NCBI RefSeq assembly: GCF_000006565.2
Contig: NC_031468.1
Coordinates: 1,636,747 to 1,700,746, forward strand
Direction: 5' to 3'
DNA: 64,000 nt
Source of the DNA: Toxoplasma gondii ME49
Taxonomy: Eukaryota > Apicomplexa > Conoidasida > Eucoccidiorida > Sarcocystidae
Below the pieces are notes generated by a model that was not told the origin of the DNA, did no database searches, and saw nothing but the letters and a program-made list of their open reading frames with translations. A program made the position numbers and the translations under genes. Shown in pieces: positions 58,052 to 64,000 of the stretch (the first letter of the stretch is position 1; every line of letters begins with the position of its first letter).

Positions 58052-61000
58052 GCTTATATGCGTTTATCTAGGCTTGTCCTTGTGGGTGTGTCGAGATATG
58101 TCATGTCTACAAATGCACATCCACACACACACATCCATTTATATATATATATATATTTATATGTAGTATACGAATTTGTGTTTCGGTGTATACACAGGTG
58201 GAAGTCGACAAACATGTTTCTGTTTTTCTTCCTTTGTAGTCTCTGTATGTGCAGAATATATAGGTGGAAGCCATGTGTGAGGGGGTGAAGGGTACATTAC
58301 AGACTTGCTAGCTGTAGATTCGTTTTCCTGCGAATGCGTCGTTCTGTGGAGACGTCTGAGTGTGCATGCTGCTGTTTCCATTTTCTAGTTGGCACAGTCG
58401 ACAGCGCATTTTTCGCGTCGTTTCCTGTATCTGTGTTCGGCTTACATAGGGAGTGCCGATGGAACCGTCTGAGCGAGCCCAGCTGCTGTGGACGGCAATT
58501 ACAGACTACGTCGAAATTTTTAAGAACACAATCCGAGGCAAATACGACAAACGCCTTCAGATGTACTTCGAACATGTAAGATCTCTCTAGCGCAGCAAGT
58601 CCACGTTTATCTGTATTCAAGGATCTTTGTCTCTCGAGATCCACAAGTGTTTTCTACCTTGTTTTATCTTTCATGTTTCCGTATTTACATGTCACGTGTA
58701 TCTATGTCCATCTCTCTCTAGATATGCACCTCTCTGTGTCGATCTGTGTATCTGTTTTTCTATCTATATCGATCTGCATCTACCTGTCTACATCGATCTA
58801 CAACAAACGCGTATGCGTCTAAATGTTTACCAGCACACACGAGGCAAAGGCCTGTGGAACGTTGCCTGCAGAGGGGTCCCCCGTATAGACATCACTGATG
58901 CTTCTGTTTACACCCTTATCCGCTTATATTTATACCCCAATATATATATATATATATGTATATGTATATGTATATATGCATATGTGTATGGCTTTGTGGA
59001 TCTTTGCGTATACAGTTGTATGCACGTATATGTATGTATATATTGACGCGAAGAGTGTTTTTCCAGGTTTTTTCCGACTGCATGCGTTTTTTAGCAGAAG
59101 GACATCACTGGAGGCAGTCAGATTCGCACGATTTTCAATGAGCTTCTCGAGGAGTTCAACGACAGGAAAGTGACAGAGGACATCAGCGACTACGAAATCG
59201 ACGTAGCCATTCGCCTGCATGAAGGAGACTCCCTTCCCGGATTTCCTTCTCCTGACACTTTCGAGTATTTGATTCTTCCGTATTTGAAGCGCATTCAGGC
59301 TCCCGTGATTGAATGTCTTGGTGAGAAAACAAAGATCGACGCGCGACAGAAAAAGGGGGGACAAGAGAAATTCAACTTTCGAAACGCATCTGTTGCCAGC
59401 GGAAAGACAGCGTCAGCTTTGTTATTCCTTTGTCTCACTTCTGTGGTCTGTCATCGATCCGTTCTTTTCGCTGCTTCTCCTCACGCTTCTTGGTTCTTTT
59501 CTTTCTTTTTATCTCGGCGACTTCTTTTCTTTCTTGGTCTGTATCTTGTTCTTCCTTCTGTCCTTTCTCTTCTCCTTTATCTTTTTTCTGTTCTCCCTCT
59601 CGTTTTCTATTGTTTTCTCTCGTTTTCCTTTACTGTTTGTCTCTTTGTTTCCCTGTTCTTTTCGTTCTTTCTTCTTCGCTCGGCAGCTCTCTTTCACACA
59701 GTTCGACTGGTCGCGTTGCTTCGTTCTCTCCGGTCTGTTGCCGTATGTTTGCCTCCCCCGTTCCGCGCGTCTCTTTCTCTTTGTTTAGGTCGTGCGTGTC
59801 TCACTGACCTGCACCTCCCCTCTAACTCACGCGTTTCGGACCGCTGCTTCGCTGTGTGTCTTTCTAGATCGCGTATCGCAGACCTTGGAGCTCTTGAGTC
59901 AGAAGATCGCGAACCGGGTGTTCGGGCGGTTCCCTGCGTTGGCGGAAAAGGTTCTCGAGCTGTCACAGGAGATTTTGATTCGCGAGCGGGATCACACGAA
60001 GGTGATTCTGCAGCAGATCGTGGACGCGGAGACCGGCTACTTGTTCACCAATGACGCCAAGTACCTCTCTGAGCATGGCAGCATGATCAGCCAAGAGTCT
60101 CCAGACGTCGCGCAGGGTGCGTTTCCGCAGCAGGGACAGGGACAGGTTCAGCTCTACGGCGCCGACGGACGCCCTGTGCAGCTCGGCCCAGACGGGAAGC
60201 CAGTGCCCCCGCCGACGCATGCAGAGCGCGCGCAGCAAATGCTCTCCAGCATGCAGCAGAGCGTCACCACCATTTGGTCTCAGAACTCCAGAGAAAAGAA
60301 GAAAACTGTCTACAGCGGTAAGCCCGGGGAAGAGGTCGCAGAGACAGAAGAGAGCAAGAGGAGAAAAAATCGACGCCTCAGCTGAGCTCGGGGGCTCAAA
60401 GCGGAACCTGGAGAGTGCATCTCGACAGTCGAGTGAAAGCGTAAAGGAGAGGCCTTATATGAGAAGGACGCATGCGAACGATGCCATGCTCATGTTCTCG
60501 GACCTGTTTCCGTAAAGGGAGCTGTGGACAGGAATACGTACAAACACAGATGAACAAAGAGGTGACGACCTCAAGCTCTCTTCTCATCTACATCCCCAGT
60601 CACATATACATGCACATATATACACATATATCTACACGTACATCTCCACATATGTACATATATATATATTTATATGTATTTATTATCACAAGGTGTCTGT
60701 GTCGTTTTTCCCCAGTTTTTTGGGGGGGAGGGTTTGCTCGCCTTCTCGAGGGAGCACTCGCTGCTACCTCTGTCTACCGGAGAGTAAAGGTTGGACTTTG
60801 AGTTTTCCACTCCCTTTCTGCTTCTCCGGGTATCTGTGCAGAGCAATTCATTCGCGAAATCCGCCGCCGCCTCGATTCCTACTTCGCTCTCGTTCTCCGC
60901 AACGTCCGGGACTCCGTAAGTCTACTCGGTTAAAAACGTGTATTGCTTAGTCGTTCCGGATGATGTGTATATTTGTATATATATATATATGTATATATTT

Positions 61001-63426
61001 ATATTTGCATAGATGCAGATGAGCTCTTTATCCTCTTCCTGTATCTGTAGACAACATGCAAAGACACACCCATAACGACAGACGTCTGTACGTGTACCTA
61101 CATTGTATATATATATATATATATATGGATATGTATATATATATATATATATGCATGTATGAATGCATATATGTGTATGCGTGTAAGAGTGTATACTGAG
61201 AGGTAGTCCCTGATGAACGTCTCTATACATAGAAAAAGCTTATGAGTAGCTCTTTTTTCCTTCTTAGAGGATCTGTGTATCTTTGAGCTGGGGAGGTTGG
61301 CAGGATTTTTTTGTTTTTTCAGGTACCGAAGACGATCGGCTTCTTCCTGGTGCGCCAGCTGCAAGAGAAACTCCAGTTTGAACTGTACAATCAGCTGAAC
61401 GACGAGACTCAGTTCTCTGCTCTTTTGGGCGAGGTAATTTTTAAGATGTTTTCGCAGAAGTTCCAATTTCGAGCGAAGGACAACAGCTGCTTTGTCTCTG
61501 TGTCTTTTGCAAATTCGTTTCACAGTCTGGAACCTCTTAGGTGTCAGTCTTCGCTGTTCGCGGCCTGCGACCCAGGGGCTGTTGTCTGTCGCGTCTACGT
61601 GCATGTCTGTCGACTCCGACCACTATGTGTACTCATTTCTTCGTTTTTATAGTCTTTGGAATGGTTGCTCCTTTCGTCTTTGTTCTGTGATCCTTCACCT
61701 CTACACCGATCGGCTCACTCTGTTCACAGACGTCTTTTCGGACGCTCCCAGTCGCGCTTCTGGCCCACAGACGGTGCATGGTTCCCCCGTGCATGCCTTG
61801 TCTGTTTTTTCTTCGCAGCCGCCTCACATCATGGAGGAGCGTCGGGCGCTGATGTCTCAGCTGCAGACCTTGAAGCGCGCGTCCGCAGTGCTCCAGCGCG
61901 ATCCGACGATTGCGGCACTGAACTTGGACACTGTAGACGAGAACTTCGACCGAGACTTGCGAGAGCTGCAGAGAGACGCAGGCACGAGGGCGCTGCCGAA
62001 TCTCCAGTCTTTCTCGAGTTTCGGAAGTGGAGAAGGTCGAGGGCAGCCGATCGCGGGCGGCATGCAGAGACCAGACGCGCACAGCGCCTACCTGGGAGGT
62101 TCGCAAAGAGCCAACGGGGTCGCAGCCTCCGCAGGTCAGAACAACACAACAGGAACGACAGAAAGAGGAGAGATGTGGACAGGGAGAAAGAGGAGAAAGA
62201 GAAACGACGTAGATGCGGAGAGCAAGATAGAAAGTGAAAGAGACAAAAGGAGTGTATTCGTTTTGAAGTACAGGAAGAGAATGAAAGACTTTTTTCGTTT
62301 CTGATTTGTAAATAGTAAGAGAGTGAATCTTTGATTTATGAAAAGCCAACGAAAGGTTCTTTGATTTAAATGAATGGACTTTTTTCGCAGCGGCTCCGAC
62401 AACTCCGGGGCAGAACGTGAGTGACCCTGGAAGCTTCTCGCCGGCGACGGGCGGCTTGGTGGCAGCAGGATCCCTTCCGGACAAGGCTCGCGCGCTTTCG
62501 TCTTCAGGCGTTTTTGGTGAGAAGAAGTGGATTTCTTTGAAATAAGAGGTTGTTTTTGCATTATTCGAGGTCGCCGTGTCGCCGTCGAGATCTGGAGGGT
62601 TGTTGAATGTGGGTGTCTCTCGGAGAACACTATTTGTTTTTTATTTTTCTCAAGTCAGAGAGAGGTGCATGCAGACGCGATTTCGCAGGCAGAGGTGTGG
62701 ATAGGGACCTGCAGCGTTGAGGTTTGTATTTTTGAATTTTTAAAAACGAGGCTTCAAAACAGAGAGTGGTTGGTTTTTGAATTTTTCAACTTCAAATGTG
62801 GAACCTTCAGGTTTTGTTCCTAGAAACATCCCTCGAAACGGTTCATGAGTTTCGTTTTTTTCAGATTCAAAAGGTGCCTCGGCGTCTGCAGCCAAGCATG
62901 TCTTTGAGAAAGTCAAATTCCAGGTTCGTTTTCGCGCGCTCGCGGAAAATGAGAGTTCTGTCTATTTCGCTAGCGTCAACGGAGACAGACTGTCTGTCGA
63001 TAGACACAAATCGAGATGTGTGAATCGACACTCACATCCATACCTCTTCTCCACAGAGCGCGTCAGGTGTATGTACACCGCGTGCCTCTTCGCCGTTCAA
63101 AGTTGTTCACATATTTGCGCGCTTCCGAGTGTACAGACACCTCTATCGTTGTGATGTGTATGCGGGGGCTTGTAGAATGCGTTTCAAACTTGTTTGCCTC
63201 AATTCGACTCCGTTCTTCCATCACGCCAGAAACTCCAGCTTCAGAGTGCATGTGAAGTGTGCGGAACCGCCGCCTGTCCGTCTGCAGCCTAGCGAACTGC
63301 ATCAACACCTGGCGAAAGGCGTTTGTCTTTTCCGGGTCACCCTTTTGAGGTGGAAACAAATAGAAACTGGGCTTTTGTGTTTCCTGTCCACTGCAGGCCG
63401 CGAACAATCCGCTGTTCAGCGACTAA
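53243..63426 (+). CDS. DrpB: Dynamin-related protein B
   Basis: Seventeen exons in matching phase give 859 residues: 53243-53380, 54066-54141, 54548-54655, 55028-55141, 56137-56299, 56495-56547, 57111-57269, 57680-57933, 58450-58575, 59098-59320, 59868-60317, 60842-60915, 61323-61433, 61819-62134, 62391-62516, 62865-62923, 63397-63426. GTPase domain: P-loop GTQSAGKSS (67-75, split by intron 2), switch threonine in [27 protein letters not shown] (172-175), VITKIDLMD (TKID 243-246). Middle domain: NRSQADI, then [14 protein letters not shown], and [14 protein letters not shown] Gln/Pro/Gly-rich insert at about 552-590 replaces a PH domain. The GTPase effector domain lies in exons 12-14. A low-complexity tail ends AANNPLFSD. 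In T. gondii, DrpB acts at the Golgi/endosomal region and is needed to form micronemes and rhoptries. DrpA (apicoplast) is the main alternative; the P/G insert and long tail favour DrpB. Confidence 0.9.
54196..54222. repeat. (TA)n microsatellite
   Basis: A TA run in DrpB intron 2; a further cluster lies at 54775-54905 in intron 3. Confidence 0.9.
55278..55385. repeat. (TA)n with TATACACA variants
   Basis: TA-rich cluster in DrpB intron 4. Confidence 0.9.
56903..57038. repeat. (TA)n and (TATG)n cluster
   Basis: Two TA runs separated by TATG and GCATG-rich sequence in DrpB intron 6. Confidence 0.9.
57430..57560. repeat. (TA)n, (GATA)n and (TATG)n cluster
   Basis: Compound microsatellite in DrpB intron 7. 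Confidence 0.9.
57965..58165. repeat. (TA)n clusters
   Basis: TA runs near 58025-58055 and 58138-58160 in DrpB intron 8. Confidence 0.9.
58936..59045. repeat. (TA)n and (TATG)n cluster
   Basis: Compound microsatellite in DrpB intron 9, ending about 50 bases before exon 10. Confidence 0.9.
60600..61155. repeat. (TA)n clusters around DrpB exon 12
   Basis: TA and CATA-rich runs at 60600-60680 (intron 11) and at 60965-61005 and 61105-61155 (intron 12) flank the short exon 60842-60915. Confidence 0.85.
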
Positions 63427-64000
63427 GAGAGTTTCTCTCATTTTTTCGACACCCAGCCCTCCTGTTGTCGAGAGCCACTTCGTTCGGTGGCATGCATGCG
63501 AGAAGAAAAACGTATTTGCGAAAAAAACTTGAACGCGGGACTGTAGGCGCCTAATGCGTTCCCGGTAGAGCGGGAGTGCCTGGCAGTTCAGCCGGGGTAT
63601 GTGAAAAGCATTTTCTGTTGCCTCTATCTTTTTTTTCTTGCCTGCGTCTTCTTTTTAGAGCAACAACTGGCGATTCGAGAAGTCTTGGTTTCTCAGCTCA
63701 AACACCGAGTGAAAACTGTCTAGGAAAAGCGAGTGGACCTGTGGAAACCCAGTTATTCAGAAATGTGAAGTTCGTTTTGAGTCCTCCGAGAGATGCTACG
63801 TGTCACTTTTTGGCTGCAAAAAGATGTGCGGAAACCTTCAAACGGAGATCCTGTTCGGTTTTTTTTCTGTCCTTTCTCACGGTTGAAACCCCACACGCAT
63901 CTCTGTTCGGGACAGGCCGCAGAAATCCACACTGAACTACATGTTTCCAGCTGCTCTGGATGCAGACACATTTGTTTATGCGTGATGCTAACTGTATGTA
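63427..64000. other. DrpB 3' flank
   Basis: No gene recognised. An open frame at 63576-63935 has no domain, and a CTTCTTTTTAG acceptor-like site near 63659 has no coding-like sequence after it. Most likely DrpB 3' untranslated region. Confidence 0.5.

Overview
The window is nuclear DNA of a tissue-cyst coccidian: Toxoplasma gondii or a close relative such as Hammondia or Neospora. Pointers: GC-balanced coding sequence cut into many short GT-AG exons, introns with (TA)n and TGCATGC-type sequence, an apicoplast-type CDC48 with an N-terminal signal sequence, a DrpB-type dynamin, and decayed pieces of mitochondrial and apicoplast DNA in introns and spacers. From memory and unverified, DrpB and CDC48AP have nearly consecutive gene numbers in T. 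gondii, which agrees with the order here. I read exon chains by requiring GT-AG borders, matching phase across each intron, and family similarity.

Layout, left to right. 1-3315: no gene seen. 3316-6323 (-): RGG-rich SERBP1/HABP4-like RNA-binding protein with a cox1 fragment in intron 2. 8398-11241 (+): GPI mannosyltransferase III (PIG-B). 11242-14548: spacer with two degenerate cob fragments. 14549-27228 (+): 15-exon protein kinase of about 1371 residues with one N-terminal membrane segment and a long unrecognised C-terminal region; its first intron holds an apicoplast rpoC-like fragment. 29167-37980 (-): CDC48AP, the apicoplast p97-type AAA+ ATPase, 12 exons and 1044 residues. 41609-47001 (-): PUF60-like splicing factor with two RRMs and a U2AF-homology motif. 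49590-50291 (+) and 50344-51052 (-): two small convergent spliced genes that no single long reading frame reveals, one of them a single-pass membrane protein. 53243-63426 (+): dynamin-related protein DrpB, 17 exons and 859 residues. 63427-64000: DrpB 3' flank.

These are separate eukaryotic transcription units, not an operon. Themes do recur: RNA handling (SERBP1-like, PUF60-like), GPI-anchor synthesis (PIG-B), and parasite organelle biogenesis (CDC48AP for apicoplast import, DrpB for secretory organelles). Exon borders are predictions from sequence only. The least certain are the 3' ends of the SERBP1-like gene and the kinase, exons 4-5 of the PUF60-like gene, and the two small genes.
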